A stretch of DNA of 64,000 bases from Candidatus Accumulibacter affinis (GCA_016713625.1 JADJOT010000009.1:496001-560000); one strand, 5' to 3'. Counted from the first letter of the stretch, positions 30,497-40,197 are shown. A program made the numbers and translations. Notes: a model not told the origin generated them from the sequence alone.

Positions 30497-30693
30497 GGGC
30501 GGTTTCCGCGACAGTAGCCAGAGCCGGATCGGCAGTCGGCAATATTCGCACTTGTCGCGGTCAGGGGCAAGCGCGTTGCGCGATGCCCGCTGTCGAGGCC
30601 GCAGCGTACGCCCAGCCGGCTTGCCCTGGCTGCGCGTTTACAGCGCTTCTTTTTCTTCACTCGTGATCAGGCTCTTGTTATCATTCACGGCTG

Positions 30694-30769
30694 GCCTCCA
30701 TAGCTCAGTGGATAGAGCACTTCCCTCCTAAGGAAGGGGTCGCAGGTTCGATTCCTGCTGGGGGCGCCA
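30694..30769 (+). tRNA. tRNA-Arg (anticodon CCU)
   Basis: 76 bases folding into a full cloverleaf with encoded CCA at 30767-30769. Acceptor stem GCCTCCA / TGGGGGC (one G-U), D arm GCTCAGTGGATAGAGC, anticodon stem CTTCC / GGAAG with loop CTCCTAA giving anticodon CCT at 30727-30729 (reads AGG), T arm GCAGG TTCGATT CCTGC. Confidence 0.95.
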
Positions 30770-30816
30770 CCTCTCCCAGGCTTTGCGCCAAGCCTTTGCC
30801 GAAAAACGACACGCTC

Positions 30817-32733
30817 ATGCCGTACCTGATCCTCGCCGATGCCTCCCTTGCCTTCGGCCACGTGCCGCTCCTGGAGCATGCGGATTTCCAGCTCGATGCG
30901 GGCGAACGGGTCGCCCTGATCGGCCGCAACGGCACCGGCAAGTCGTCGTTGTTGAGCGCACTCGCCGGTTGCGGCGGGCTCGACGATGGCAAGGTGTGGC
31001 TGCAGCCTGGCCTGCGCGTCGGCTACGTTCCCCAGGAGCCGCCCTGCGACCCCGAACTGACGGTATTTGCCGCCGTCGTTGCCGGTATGGGCGAGTTGTC
31101 TGCCCTGCTCGCCGAGTATCACGCGGTTTCGCATGCCCTCGGCGATCCCGGCGCGGACCAGGAAATGCTGCTGGAGCACATGCATGCCCTGCAGACGGAG
31201 CTCGAATCGCGGCAGGCGTGGTCATTCGAGGCGCAGGCCGAGCGGGTCATCCAGCGCTTTTCGCTGAATGCCGACGCGCCGGTCGGGACGCTTTCGGGCG
31301 GCCAGAAGAAGCGCCTGGCGCTGGCGCAGGCGCTGGCCATCGCACCGGAGCTGTTGCTGCTCGACGAGCCGACCAACCATCTCGACGTCGGTGCCATCGA
31401 ATGGCTCGAGGAGATGCTGGTTTCGTCAGGCGTGACGCTGGTATTCATCACCCACGACCGGCGCTTTCTCGAACGCGTCGCCACGCGCATCGTCGAGCTC
31501 GATCGTGGCCGCCTGCTTTCGTGTCCCGGCAGCTTCAGCGAGTACCAGGCGCGCAAGGAGGCGATGCTGCACGACGAAGCCCTGAACAACGCGCGCGCAG
31601 ACAAGTTCCTCGCGCAGGAGGAAGTGTGGATCAGGCAGGGGATCAAGGCGCGTCGCACGCGCAACGAAGGGCGGGTGCTGCGGCTCGAGCGCCTGCGCCG
31701 GGAGCGTGCAGCGAGACGCGAGCGGCAGGGCCGCGTCGAACTGGCGCTCGACGCCGGTGACCGCAGCGGCAAGCTGGTGGCGGAGCTCGAACATGCCGGC
31801 AAAAGCTTTGGCGAGCAGGTGGTGGTACGCGATTTCTCGTGTCGCGTGCAGCGCGGCGACAAGATCGGCATCATCGGCCCGAACGGCGCCGGCAAGACGA
31901 CGCTGCTGCGCCTGATTCTCGGTGAGCTGTTACCCGACCAGGGCAGGGTCAATCTCGGGACGAAAGTGCAGGTGGCCTATTTCGACCAGTTCCGGAGTCA
32001 GCTCGATGAACAGGCGACCTTGATCGACGTCATCTCGCCGGGCTCCGATTTCGTCGAAATCGGCACTCAGCGGAAGCATGTCATCAGCTATCTCGGCGAC
32101 TTCCTGTTTGCTCCGCAGCGCGCGCGCTCGCTGGTCAGTTCGCTGTCCGGTGGCGAGCGCAACCGTCTGCTGCTGGCGCGCCTGTTCGCCCGCCCGGCGA
32201 ACGTGCTGGTCCTCGACGAACCGACCAACGACCTCGACATCGAGACGCTCGAGCTGCTCGAGGAACTGCTGCAGGACTACCCTGGCACCCTGTTTCTGGT
32301 CAGTCACGACCGTGCCTTCATCGACAACGTGGTGACCCAGACGATCGCCGCGGAAGGCAATGGCGTGTGGAAGGAGTACGCCGGCGGCTATCAGGACTGG
32401 GCCGACTACCAGGCCGCTCGCCGCAAGGAAGCGCCGCCGGCCGCAAGCAGCGGCAAACGCGGCGATCTGCGGCCGGCCGATGTCGTCAGGCCCGGCAGGA
32501 CGAAGGCGGCCGCTGCCGGCAAGCTGTCGTGGAAGGAGAGCCACGAACTGGCCGAACTGCCCGGTCGCATCACCGCTCTCGAAGCCGAACAAAAGCGGAT
32601 CAGCGAGCGCCTCGCCGATCCGGCGCTGTATCAGTCGCAGCCGCAGGAAGCGCAAAATTTGTCGGATCGTCTCGGCGAAATCGACGCGCAGCTGCTGGCC
32701 TTGCTCGAACGCTGGGAGGCGCTCGAAAGCTAG
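30817..32733 (+). CDS. uup: ABC-F ATPase Uup
   Basis: Cytosolic ABC-F protein, 638 residues, close to E. coli Uup. Two ATPase domains: first Walker A GRNGTGKSS with signature LSGGQKKR and LLLDEPTNHLD; second Walker A GPNGAGKTT with LSGGERNR and LVLDEPTNDLD. A linker rich in charged residues lies between them, and a C-terminal coiled-coil region (about 565-638) is the DNA/ribosome-binding domain of Uup. ATG at 30817 chosen; an upstream in-frame TTG (30796) is unlikely. Known roles: ribosome assembly/rescue and limiting of transposon excision. Overlaps the convergent benE by four bases. Confidence 0.93.
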   Translation: MPYLILADASLAFGHVPLLEHADFQLDAGERVALIGRNGTGKSSLLSALAGCGGLDDGKVWLQPGLRVGYVPQEPPCDPELTVFAAVVAGMGELSALLAEYHAVSHALGDPGADQEMLLEHMHALQTELESRQAWSFEAQAERVIQRFSLNADAPVGTLSGGQKKRLALAQALAIAPELLLLDEPTNHLDVGAIEWLEEMLVSSGVTLVFITHDRRFLERVATRIVELDRGRLLSCPGSFSEYQARKEAMLHDEALNNARADKFLAQEEVWIRQGIKARRTRNEGRVLRLERLRRERAARRERQGRVELALDAGDRSGKLVAELEHAGKSFGEQVVVRDFSCRVQRGDKIGIIGPNGAGKTTLLRLILGELLPDQGRVNLGTKVQVAYFDQFRSQLDEQATLIDVISPGSDFVEIGTQRKHVISYLGDFLFAPQRARSLVSSLSGGERNRLLLARLFARPANVLVLDEPTNDLDIETLELLEELLQDYPGTLFLVSHDRAFIDNVVTQTIAAEGNGVWKEYAGGYQDWADYQAARRKEAPPAASSGKRGDLRPADVVRPGRTKAAAAGKLSWKESHELAELPGRITALEAEQKRISERLADPALYQSQPQEAQNLSDRLGEIDAQLLALLERWEALES

Positions 32734-33980
32734 CCGGGGTGCCGCTGATCGGGCTCGCTGACGCAGGGACTTTTCGCGGGTGCTGCACGCAGCCGGCGCA
32801 GTTGCGTGGTGCTCACCCGTAGTACCAGCAGCGCCGCGAGACCGGCCAGCAGTCCCCAGAAGGCGGAACCAACGCCTGCCAGCGTGATGCCCGAGGCAGT
32901 GACCAGGAAGGTCAGCAGCGCTGGCTCACGTTCGGCTTCCTGGCCGAGCGCGGTGGTCAGCGCGCTGCCGATCGTACCGAGCAGGGCGAAGCCGGCGATT
33001 GCCAGCACCAGTTCCTTCGGGAAGGCCAGGAAGAGGGCGCCGACGGTAGCCCCGAATAGCCCGATCAGGACATAGAAAAAGCCGGCGGCGACGGCGGCGA
33101 CGTAGCGCTTGTCGGGGTTTTCGTGCGCTTCACGGCCCATGCAGATGGCTGCCGTGATGGCGGCGAGGTTCAGGGCAAAGCCACCGAAGGGCGCGAGCAG
33201 CAGATTGGTCGCTCCGGTCCAGCCGATCAGCGGCGAGATCGGGACCTGGAAGCCGGAGGCGCGGATGACGGCGACGCCAGGAACGTTCTGCGAGGTCATG
33301 GTGACCACATACAGCGGCAGCGCCACGCCGATCAGCGCCGGCCAGGAGAACGTCGGGATGGTCAATACCGGTGTCGCGAGTTCGAGCCGAAGCCCTTCGA
33401 TGTGCAGCAGGCCCTGCCCGGCAGCGATGCCCACGCCGAGCAGCAGGGTGACGACGATGGCGTAACGCGGAAGCAGCCGCCGGCAGGCCAGATACGCGCA
33501 AAACATCGGAAAGACCAGCGCGAACTGGCTTTTCATGGCTACGAAAGCATCGAGGCCGAAGCGCAACAGGACCCCAGCGAGCATGCCCGAGGCGATCGAG
33601 ATCGGGATTCGGCTGAGCATCCGCTCGAACCAGCCGCTGAACCCCGAGATCGTGATCAGTACGGCCGAAACCAGAAAAGCGCCGATGGCGTCGGACATTG
33701 CAACGCCAGCGGCGCTGGTGATCAGCATCGCGGCGCCAGGGGTGGACCAGGCGGTCAACACCGGCACGCGGAAGCGTAGCGAGAGGGCGATGCTGGTCAG
33801 GCCCATGCCCAGGCCCAGCGCCCACATCCAGGAGGCAAGCTCGGCGGCCGTTGCCTGCAGCGTTTGGGCCGCCTGGAAGACGATCACCGCCGAACTGGTG
33901 AAGCCAACGAGGACGGCCACGAAGCCGGCAATCAGCGCCGAAGCAGAGCAGTCTTCGAACAAACGCACCTTCATCTCCAC
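32730..33980 (-). CDS. benE: BenE-family (benzoate-type) membrane transporter
   Basis: 416 residues with about 12 hydrophobic helices. The conserved WSTPGAAML near residue 78 and the TMTSQNVPGVAVIRASG block around 230-245 match the BenE/NCS2-like family, proton-coupled importers of benzoate or related aromatic acids. Benzoate degradation genes are not near, so the substrate is uncertain. The start is a GTG at 33980 or the ATG at 33974. Convergent with uup. Confidence 0.87.
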   Translation of the reverse strand: MEMKVRLFEDCSASALIAGFVAVLVGFTSSAVIVFQAAQTLQATAAELASWMWALGLGMGLTSIALSLRFRVPVLTAWSTPGAAMLITSAAGVAMSDAIGAFLVSAVLITISGFSGWFERMLSRIPISIASGMLAGVLLRFGLDAFVAMKSQFALVFPMFCAYLACRRLLPRYAIVVTLLLGVGIAAGQGLLHIEGLRLELATPVLTIPTFSWPALIGVALPLYVVTMTSQNVPGVAVIRASGFQVPISPLIGWTGATNLLLAPFGGFALNLAAITAAICMGREAHENPDKRYVAAVAAGFFYVLIGLFGATVGALFLAFPKELVLAIAGFALLGTIGSALTTALGQEAEREPALLTFLVTASGITLAGVGSAFWGLLAGLAALLVLRVSTTQLRRLRAAPAKSPCVSEPDQRHPG

Positions 33981-34262
33981 GGGCTGGGGCGATCAGTCTA
34001 GCACCCCGCGGGCCGAGCGAGTTGGCCCGGGAATTTCGCCCGGTCTGGTTGGAGCACTCGGACTCGGTGCCCGGCCAGCAACAGCACCAGCAATCGTACC
34101 AACCAGCGCAAAGATAAAGCCGGAGTATTTTTTCTCTGCTTCTGAGCAAGCGGTCGCACTATGACGACGGCGCCTCCCTCATCCAGTCGGCGAAGTCGTC
34201 GATCCCATCCAATTCACCGAGTGCCGGTCGCGGCGGGTTGAGGATGCTCAACCAGCACGGCC

Positions 34263-34814
34263 TTATCCCCACCGCCGCCTGAGCGCTGCATCCTTTGATC
34301 TGTGCGCCTTCATGGCATCAGGTGCCAGGCTGGTCACCGTAGCGGACGCATTACGTCCAGGTGAGGGCAATCCCTGACGACAGGACAGTTCGGCGATTCG
34401 CTCGATGGCGCGCTGCGCGGCGCGAAAATCAGGCCGCACGGAGATCGCCGACTGAAACGCGCTGATCGCTTGCTGGTCGCGTCGCAGTCGGAACAGCACC
34501 AGGCCAAGGTCGTACCAAGCGCCAGCCAGGGTCGATCCGTGACGGCGTGCCGCGCGCCGGCACTGCAGCGCGGCAGACAGCCTGTCGTCGTGGTGAGCGC
34601 CGAGACCACTGGCGAATGACGAGGTGGCAGCCCTGTTGAATGCCTGGATGGCCTCTTCGCGGCGGCCCATGCGGTAACAAAGGAGACCGCTCAACTGCAT
34701 CGATACGTCATCATCGGGGACGACCTGCGTGATGATCCCGGCAATCCGCTCGGCCTCGGAGAAATTGCCCTGGTGATAGAAGTTACCGAGAACGTCGAAC
34801 AGGGTTTCGATCAT
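34263..34814 (-). CDS. Tetratricopeptide-repeat protein
   Basis: 183 residues with about three TPR units, e.g. LGNFYHQGNFSEAERIAG, LLCYRMGRREEAIQAFNRA and YDLGLVLFRLRRDQQAISAFQSAI. The third is followed by the usual RPDFRAA cap. The tail (last 40 residues) is basic and low in structure. No signal peptide. A protein-protein interaction role only; partner unknown. It stands alone between the benE gene and a long intergenic region. Confidence 0.75.
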   Translation of the reverse strand: MIETLFDVLGNFYHQGNFSEAERIAGIITQVVPDDDVSMQLSGLLCYRMGRREEAIQAFNRAATSSFASGLGAHHDDRLSAALQCRRAARRHGSTLAGAWYDLGLVLFRLRRDQQAISAFQSAISVRPDFRAAQRAIERIAELSCRQGLPSPGRNASATVTSLAPDAMKAHRSKDAALRRRWG

Positions 34815-35409
34815 CCGACGGCTCCCGTTGATCGCAAAGGCGGCTGCCGGCCCGCTCCATTCTCTTCCCGAAGCAGGCCCACTGACCGAACCGTCGAGAC
34901 CAAGGGGCTAGATAGCGTGCTGGTGATCTCTGCGCACATGGCAAGCTCTCCACAGATTTGAATTCAACATGCGAATTTTCCCTGACTGGAGAGCTTGCTG
35001 ATAGTGGAAGAAATCCCGCCATGGGCAGGAAAGTTTCCCGGCCAGCGTGGCAGCCGTTCTCGCCTCAGGCGGACGCCGCTCAAGCGAGGAGCAGTCTGAG
35101 CTGTTGTCGACCAATGCCCCTTGAGCGGGTCCCATGACTCGTGAGCGCAGCGGGGTGATCAAGCCCGACCGACCATTTGCTGGCTTGCGCACGGCGAATG
35201 ACGCTTGCCGTGGCGGTTGTCCAGGAAACGTCGCGGTCCTCTCGAGCGAGAGCCGGGATCGCTGTTTGCTGGCATTTGCGCAATAATCAGCCGGTGAGCA
35301 CACTGCTCACCCGCCAGCTCTGGAACGTGCTGTTCGCTCCTGTTGTTCCGGACTTGCGGCGGGACAACGAACAACGCCACCATAACGAAGCCAGGAGAGG
35401 AGTGATCAG
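34815..35409. other. Long intergenic region with a 12-bp inverted repeat
   Basis: 595 bases between the TPR gene (minus) and the histidine kinase gene (plus). A perfect 12-bp inverted repeat, GCAAGCTCTCCA (34941-34952) and TGGAGAGCTTGC (34987-34998), encloses 34 AT-richer bases. No T-run follows, so it is more likely an operator or element end than a terminator. GGAGAGGAG at 35394-35402 is the kinase ribosome site. No gene recognised. Confidence 0.5.
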
Positions 35410-37218
35410 GTGCACGCGGCCAGCGACTCGCTGTGCGATTCGATCGCCGTGCTCGATGAGCATGGCGTGATCGTCAGCGTCAACCAGGGATGGAAGGCTT
35501 TTGCCGAGAGCAACGGCGGCAGTGAGCTGCTTGCCAACGGTGTCGGCGTCGACTACCTGGCGGCCGTGCGCCGTTCGGCAGCCAGCGATTCACTTGCTGC
35601 TGCGGCTTTGCGCGGGAGCGAAGCCGTCCTGGCGGGCCGCCAGACGATGTTCACGCTCGAGTACCCCTGCAATGCTCCGGGCCGCGAACGCTGGTTCGAG
35701 CTTCATGCCACCCGTTTGCTGGGCGCCGTCAAAGGGGTGATCTTCGGCCATCGTGATATCACCGCGTACAAGCTGGCCCAGGGCGCGCTCGAGCAGTGCA
35801 CGCTCGAGCTGCGCGATCACGAGCGCAACCTGACCGCGGTGCTGGATAGCGTCTCGTCGATGATCGGGTACTGGGACCGCAATCTGCGCAACCGCTTCGC
35901 CAACCAGGCCTATCGCGACTGGTTTGGCGTCGATCCGGCAACCATCCCCGGCAAGCACATTCGCGAGGTGATTGGCGAGGAACGCTACCAGCTCAACCTG
36001 CCCTATATCGAGGCCGTGCTGAAGGGCGTAGCACAGCAGTTCGAACGGACCATCCCATCGCCGGATGGCCACTCGGTGCGCTATGCGCTGGCCCGCTACA
36101 TTCCCGATGTGGTCGGCGGCGAGGTACAAGGCTTCTTCGTCGAGATCATGGACGTCACCCCGATCAAGCGGAGCGAGCAGGACTTGCAACGCGCCCAGGA
36201 GGTCGGCAGGCTCGGTAGCTACGTCACCGAGCTACCGTCAAGGGTCTGGGTAGGCAGCCCCATGCTCGACCGGATTCTGGGCATCGGCCCCGAGTATGAG
36301 CATACTACCAACGGCTGGGGGCGGCTGCTGCATCCGGCTGATCGTCAGGCGATGCTCGCTTACTCCTGGCAGATCGTCGCCGAGCACGGTGTTTTCGATC
36401 GCCAGTACCGGATTGTGCGGCCCAGCGATGGCGCGGTACGATGGATGCACGGCCTGGGCCAGATCGAGTGTACCGAGGAGGGCCTTCCCCTGCGCATGGT
36501 GGGCACGGTTCAGGACATCACCGAGCGCAAACTGGCGGAGGAGGCGAAGCAGGCACTGCTGGACGAGAACACCCGGCTGGTGCGTCAACTGATTGCCGTG
36601 CAGGAACGCGAGCGGGCGGATCTGGCACGCGAACTGCACGATGAACTATCCCAGCATTTGACCGCCATCCGCGCTTTTGCCGGCGCCATCCTGCGCGATG
36701 ACGTATCTGCCCACGGACGGAGCCATGCCGCGGCACAGGCAATCGAGGATTCCGCGCGCGCCATCTACGAGGTATCGCACCATCTGATGGAAGGTTTGCG
36801 TCCCAACATCCTCGACGCAGGAGGCATCGTCGAGGCTATCGGCAGCCTGCTCGAGGTCTGGGGCCAACAGCATGCGGAGATCGAGTGGCGAGCGTCTCTG
36901 GATCAGGAAGTGGTCTGCAAGGCGGCGCAGCTACGGGTGGCGGTATATCGCATCGTGCAGGAGTGCCTGAGCAATGTCACCCGTCATGCAAGCGCCCAGC
37001 GAATACGGCTGGTCCTCTCCCGGCGGCCGTGTCCGGATGGCGAGAGGCTGCGCTTGATCATCCGGGATGATGGCATCGGCATGGATGTCGATGCGCCACG
37101 TTCAGGTTTCGGCCTGTTGGGAATGCGCGAACGCGTCCTCAGCCTGGGCGGTTCGCTGGAAATCAGCAGCTGGCCCGGCGGCGGTACCCGCGTGCGGGTG
37201 ATCCTCCCGAACCACTGA
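35410..37218 (+). CDS. PAS-containing sensor histidine kinase (NarX/UhpB type)
   Basis: 602 residues from a GTG with a strong ribosome site. No transmembrane helix, so probably cytoplasmic. Order: PAS-like domain (about 5-125), PAS (about 135-255), PAS (about 260-380), then HisKA_3 with the phospho-acceptor His410 in ARELHDELSQ and a HATPase domain with the N-box YRIVQECLSNVTRHA, DDGIGM and a GFGLLGMRER lid. This kinase class pairs with NarL-type regulators; one is encoded convergently just downstream. Signal unknown. Confidence 0.9.
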   Translation: MHAASDSLCDSIAVLDEHGVIVSVNQGWKAFAESNGGSELLANGVGVDYLAAVRRSAASDSLAAAALRGSEAVLAGRQTMFTLEYPCNAPGRERWFELHATRLLGAVKGVIFGHRDITAYKLAQGALEQCTLELRDHERNLTAVLDSVSSMIGYWDRNLRNRFANQAYRDWFGVDPATIPGKHIREVIGEERYQLNLPYIEAVLKGVAQQFERTIPSPDGHSVRYALARYIPDVVGGEVQGFFVEIMDVTPIKRSEQDLQRAQEVGRLGSYVTELPSRVWVGSPMLDRILGIGPEYEHTTNGWGRLLHPADRQAMLAYSWQIVAEHGVFDRQYRIVRPSDGAVRWMHGLGQIECTEEGLPLRMVGTVQDITERKLAEEAKQALLDENTRLVRQLIAVQERERADLARELHDELSQHLTAIRAFAGAILRDDVSAHGRSHAAAQAIEDSARAIYEVSHHLMEGLRPNILDAGGIVEAIGSLLEVWGQQHAEIEWRASLDQEVVCKAAQLRVAVYRIVQECLSNVTRHASAQRIRLVLSRRPCPDGERLRLIIRDDGIGMDVDAPRSGFGLLGMRERVLSLGGSLEISSWPGGGTRVRVILPNH

Positions 37219-37245
37219 GCCCCCCGCGCGCCTCGTGACGCACGG

Positions 37246-37923
37246 TCAGGGTTCGACCAGGCCCTGTCGAATGGCCATCCGTGCCATCTCTGCAGGACTG
37301 GAGACACCCAGCTTGGCCCTGATCTGGGTGAAATGGTTGCTGACGGTCTTGGGGCTCAAGTGGAGGATGTTCGCGCACTCGGGCAGCGTGTGACCCTCAC
37401 TGAGCAGCTTGAAGACCTGGAATTCGCGCTGGGTCAAGCTCTTGAATTGGGAGCTACCCGACGGGCGACGGCGATCCAGCAGCGCCGGCAACATGTCGGC
37501 GCTGACGAAGGACTCGCCCCGCGCCACCCTCTTGAGTCCCTGCAACAGGGTATCGACATTGCTTCCCTTGGTGACGAAGCCAAGGGCACCAGCTTCCAGC
37601 GCCCGTTCGAGCAGGACGTGCGAGCTATGTGCGCTATAGACCAGGATGGCTGCGCGCGGGTCGAGCTCCCGGATACGTCGGATGGCTTCGATCCCGCCGA
37701 AGCCTTCCATGCTGAGATCCATGACCACGGTGTCCGGACGGTGGCTGCGGTACGCCGCATAAGCTGCCTCGCCACTGGCCACGTCCACCAGCACTCGCAG
37801 GGCAGGATCGGACTCGATCAGGCTGCACAGACCGGCGCGCAGAGCCGGGTGGTCGTCGACGATCATGACCGTGACTGGTTTCAGCTTCGCATTGAAAGTG
37901 GTGTCTTGCATACCCATCCGCAT
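37246..37923 (-). CDS. NarL/FixJ-family response regulator
   Basis: 225 residues. Receiver domain with the acidic pair IVDDH near 22-25, phospho-acceptor Asp69 (VVMDLSM), a YSAHSS threonine/serine position and the KGSN lysine. Then a LuxR-type helix-turn-helix (LTQREFQVFKLLSEGHTLPE, followed by LSPKTVSNHFTQIR). The start may be the third Met (37917), better spaced from AGGGGA. It ends 27 bases from the end of the kinase gene on the opposite strand; this pairing is likely cognate. Confidence 0.9.
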   Translation of the reverse strand: MRMGMQDTTFNAKLKPVTVMIVDDHPALRAGLCSLIESDPALRVLVDVASGEAAYAAYRSHRPDTVVMDLSMEGFGGIEAIRRIRELDPRAAILVYSAHSSHVLLERALEAGALGFVTKGSNVDTLLQGLKRVARGESFVSADMLPALLDRRRPSGSSQFKSLTQREFQVFKLLSEGHTLPECANILHLSPKTVSNHFTQIRAKLGVSSPAEMARMAIRQGLVEP

Positions 37924-38100
37924 TCCCCTGCTTTCTGAAAACGGCCGATTAATGGGGTCATTGGCGGTAACTCCCGGCGTTGAGCGGGCAAGTCAGCAGT
38001 GGTCTACCGACCCGCTCTGGAAGTCGCATTCTAGCCGTAGAATGGTGCCCCGGGATCGCAGCCTGGTACCATGACCGTTGCGGCCGCTGCGCCGCCGAGT

Positions 38101-39336
38101 CTAGATTTCCAGGAGGCGAAACTCCTCGCTTTCCGCAATCCTAAGCACATCGCCTGGACGCAACCACGTGCTTCCATCGATTCGATCGCCGTTCAGGAAG
38201 GTTCCGTTGGCGCTGCCAAGGTCGGTCAGTCGGCAAGTGCCGGCATCGAGCTTGATCTGCGCGTGGTATCTGCTCACCAGGGCGCCGGTGATCACGACAT
38301 CGTTTTCCTGGGCGCGTCCGATGGTGGTAAGCCCCTCACGGATGGCGTGCCGCACGAGCGTGTTGCTGCGGGAGATGAGCACAAAACCAAGCGTCCACTT
38401 CTCGGCCGATTCGGGGGACAGCCTCTCAAATGGGCTCATCACGTGAGTCGTGGTGTTGTCCGATGCCGGGGCCTTACGTTCCCAGTCACTCTCGAAGACG
38501 GCTGTCAATGCGCGAACAATATCTGCATCGTCGACGGTGATGGAAAGTTCACGACGCCGATCAAGGCTCTCTGTTCGCAGATTCATGCTGCCGATGACAG
38601 CTGTGACACCGTCGATGATGGTGCACTTGGCGTGCAGCTTATAGCGCTGTACCGCCCGGAAGTCGATCTCGGACGGCAACTGGTTGGCGTGTTCCTCGTC
38701 GCCAAGGACGTGGACCGGGATGCCGTTCCTGGCCTTTTCTACAAGCAGGCGGACGATTGCCGGGTCCTCCACCTTGGCGTCGGCGATCTGGATCGACTCC
38801 CTGGCGTTACCGAGCAGCATTGCCATTTTCTGCCGGCTGTTGAAGGGACTGACCAGCAAGGGCGAGTCATTGCTCGGGTCGAAGGGAATGTCGTTCCAGT
38901 CGGCGTCAAAGAGTCGGTTGATCTCCGCGGCGATCGCCGGGTTGTAGACCTCGATGCCGAAGTCGCGTGCGTAGTGAAGGTTCTCGCGAGTCGGGTTGAA
39001 GGTAAACACGAGAGCCTCCTTGTCGTCTATGGTCATTACCTTGTAGTGGTAGCGCGCCCGCTTGCTGTCGCCCGCGGGTTCCTTGGTCGAAATGCCAGTC
39101 TCCTTGGCGTCCCGGAGAAGCTTGCGGTTCTTCTCCGCCCAGCCACGAGCACTGCTGGATATCAGCACGCGAATCCGAACCCCTCGCTGGTGAGCTTCGA
39201 GTAGCGCTAGCTGGATGATCGGGTCGTCCATTCGGAATACGGTCAGGTTGATCGAGCGATCCGCACGGTCGATCGCCTGTACGATGGGAAAAAAGCTGTC
39301 GCCTGGTTGAATGATGAGCGAAATCTTCTGGTGCAT
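38101..39336 (-). CDS. Phospholipase D-like protein with C-terminal FHA domain
   Basis: 411 residues from the ATG at 39336 (AGGA eight bases upstream); the open frame reaches 39960, but the extra part does not look coding. Two PLD half-sites: HYKVMTIDD then FTFN (about residues 88-105), and HAKCTIID then GSMN (about 220-240). Residues about 315-411 are an FHA phospho-threonine-binding domain with TTIGRAQENDV, SRYHAQI and DLGSANGTFLNGD. No signal peptide, so a cytoplasmic phosphodiesterase or nuclease guided by a phosphoprotein is inferred. The adjacent NarL-type gene is on the same strand, 177 bases downstream. Confidence 0.88.
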   Translation of the reverse strand: MHQKISLIIQPGDSFFPIVQAIDRADRSINLTVFRMDDPIIQLALLEAHQRGVRIRVLISSSARGWAEKNRKLLRDAKETGISTKEPAGDSKRARYHYKVMTIDDKEALVFTFNPTRENLHYARDFGIEVYNPAIAAEINRLFDADWNDIPFDPSNDSPLLVSPFNSRQKMAMLLGNARESIQIADAKVEDPAIVRLLVEKARNGIPVHVLGDEEHANQLPSEIDFRAVQRYKLHAKCTIIDGVTAVIGSMNLRTESLDRRRELSITVDDADIVRALTAVFESDWERKAPASDNTTTHVMSPFERLSPESAEKWTLGFVLISRSNTLVRHAIREGLTTIGRAQENDVVITGALVSRYHAQIKLDAGTCRLTDLGSANGTFLNGDRIDGSTWLRPGDVLRIAESEEFRLLEI

Positions 39337-39717
39337 CACAGGAATCCTGTTGGCGTTTGATGTTGCGGGACCAGCAAGTCGTCTCATGGTGAAGCGGCTA
39401 CAACCAGCGTTCGGCCTTGGCTCCGCACTTGAACGTGACGGGTAGACTCCTTCTGCCAGGAAATCGCCAGGGCGCCCCGCCAGCGCATCGCGGCAAACAA
39501 ATGTCTCCACGGCATGGCTTTTTTGGTAATCAGGCTGCCACAGGATTGTAAGCGAGGACTGCCCGCGCTGCGCTGAGCAGCTGCGCGAGAGAGCCCGCAC
39601 AATCGGGCGATGCTCACCCGCACGATGGCACAATACACAAGGTATGGCAGAATGATGCGCCGGTGGTGAGCCGCCCAGCCGCCACTGATTCGATACCCTG
39701 ACCTTGAGGATCTTCTC
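39337..39717. other. Divergent intergenic region, no gene recognised
   Basis: 381 bases between the PLD-FHA gene (minus) and the DUF2505 gene (plus). It must carry both promoters. No clear -35/-10 pair, operator or RNA structure was found; open frames through it lack coding character. Confidence 0.4.
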
Positions 39718-40197
39718 GTGATTGAAAGAAAACTCAGCGCACCGATTGACCGCGTGTACGCGCTGCTGACCAATGCCACCTGGCTGGAACAGCGCAGCCT
39801 CGATCTGGGCGAGCTGTCCGCCACGGTCAGGACCGAAAAAACCGTCAAGGGTGCCAGCAATTCGATGCAGCGCCGTATCAAACGTGACGTGCCGGCATTC
39901 GTCGCCAAGATACTCAAGCCCGAGGCCGACATGGCGCTTGAAGAAAGCTGGACGCCGCATAAAGGCGGCTACATCGGCAGCCTGACGCTCGATCTTGCCG
40001 GCCAGCCGATCACGATTACCGCCGACTTCAGCCTGCGCGGCGAAGGCCAGGGCTGCATCTATTCAATCCAGCACAAGGCCAAGTGCAGCGTGCCGCTGAT
40101 CGGTGCTGCGGTGGAAAAGTTTGCGCTCGGTCAGGTGGAAAACGGCTGCAGCGATGAGTTGGACTACCTGGAGAAGCACCTGCAGCAGAACAGGTAG
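39718..40197 (+). CDS. DUF2505-like (START/SRPBCC-type) protein
   Basis: 159 residues, starting at a GTG with GAGG at about 39706. Alternating beta-strand and helix pattern of a helix-grip lipid-binding fold: an N-terminal PIDRVYALLTNATW segment, a middle WTPHKGGYIGSLTL strand pair, and a long C-terminal helix (VENGCSDELDYLEKHL). The overall pattern fits DUF2505, related to polyketide cyclase/START proteins. Ligand and role unknown. Confidence 0.72.
   Translation: MIERKLSAPIDRVYALLTNATWLEQRSLDLGELSATVRTEKTVKGASNSMQRRIKRDVPAFVAKILKPEADMALEESWTPHKGGYIGSLTLDLAGQPITITADFSLRGEGQGCIYSIQHKAKCSVPLIGAAVEKFALGQVENGCSDELDYLEKHLQQNR

Noticed and set aside
30694..30769. tRNA-Arg as an integration site
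   Set aside because: No copy of its 3' end and no integrase gene lie nearby; the recombinases are 32 kb away and linked to other repeats.
38071..39204. Plus-strand frame of 377 codons opposite the PLD-FHA gene
   Set aside because: The minus strand carries two HKD sites and an FHA domain; the plus-strand product has no motif.
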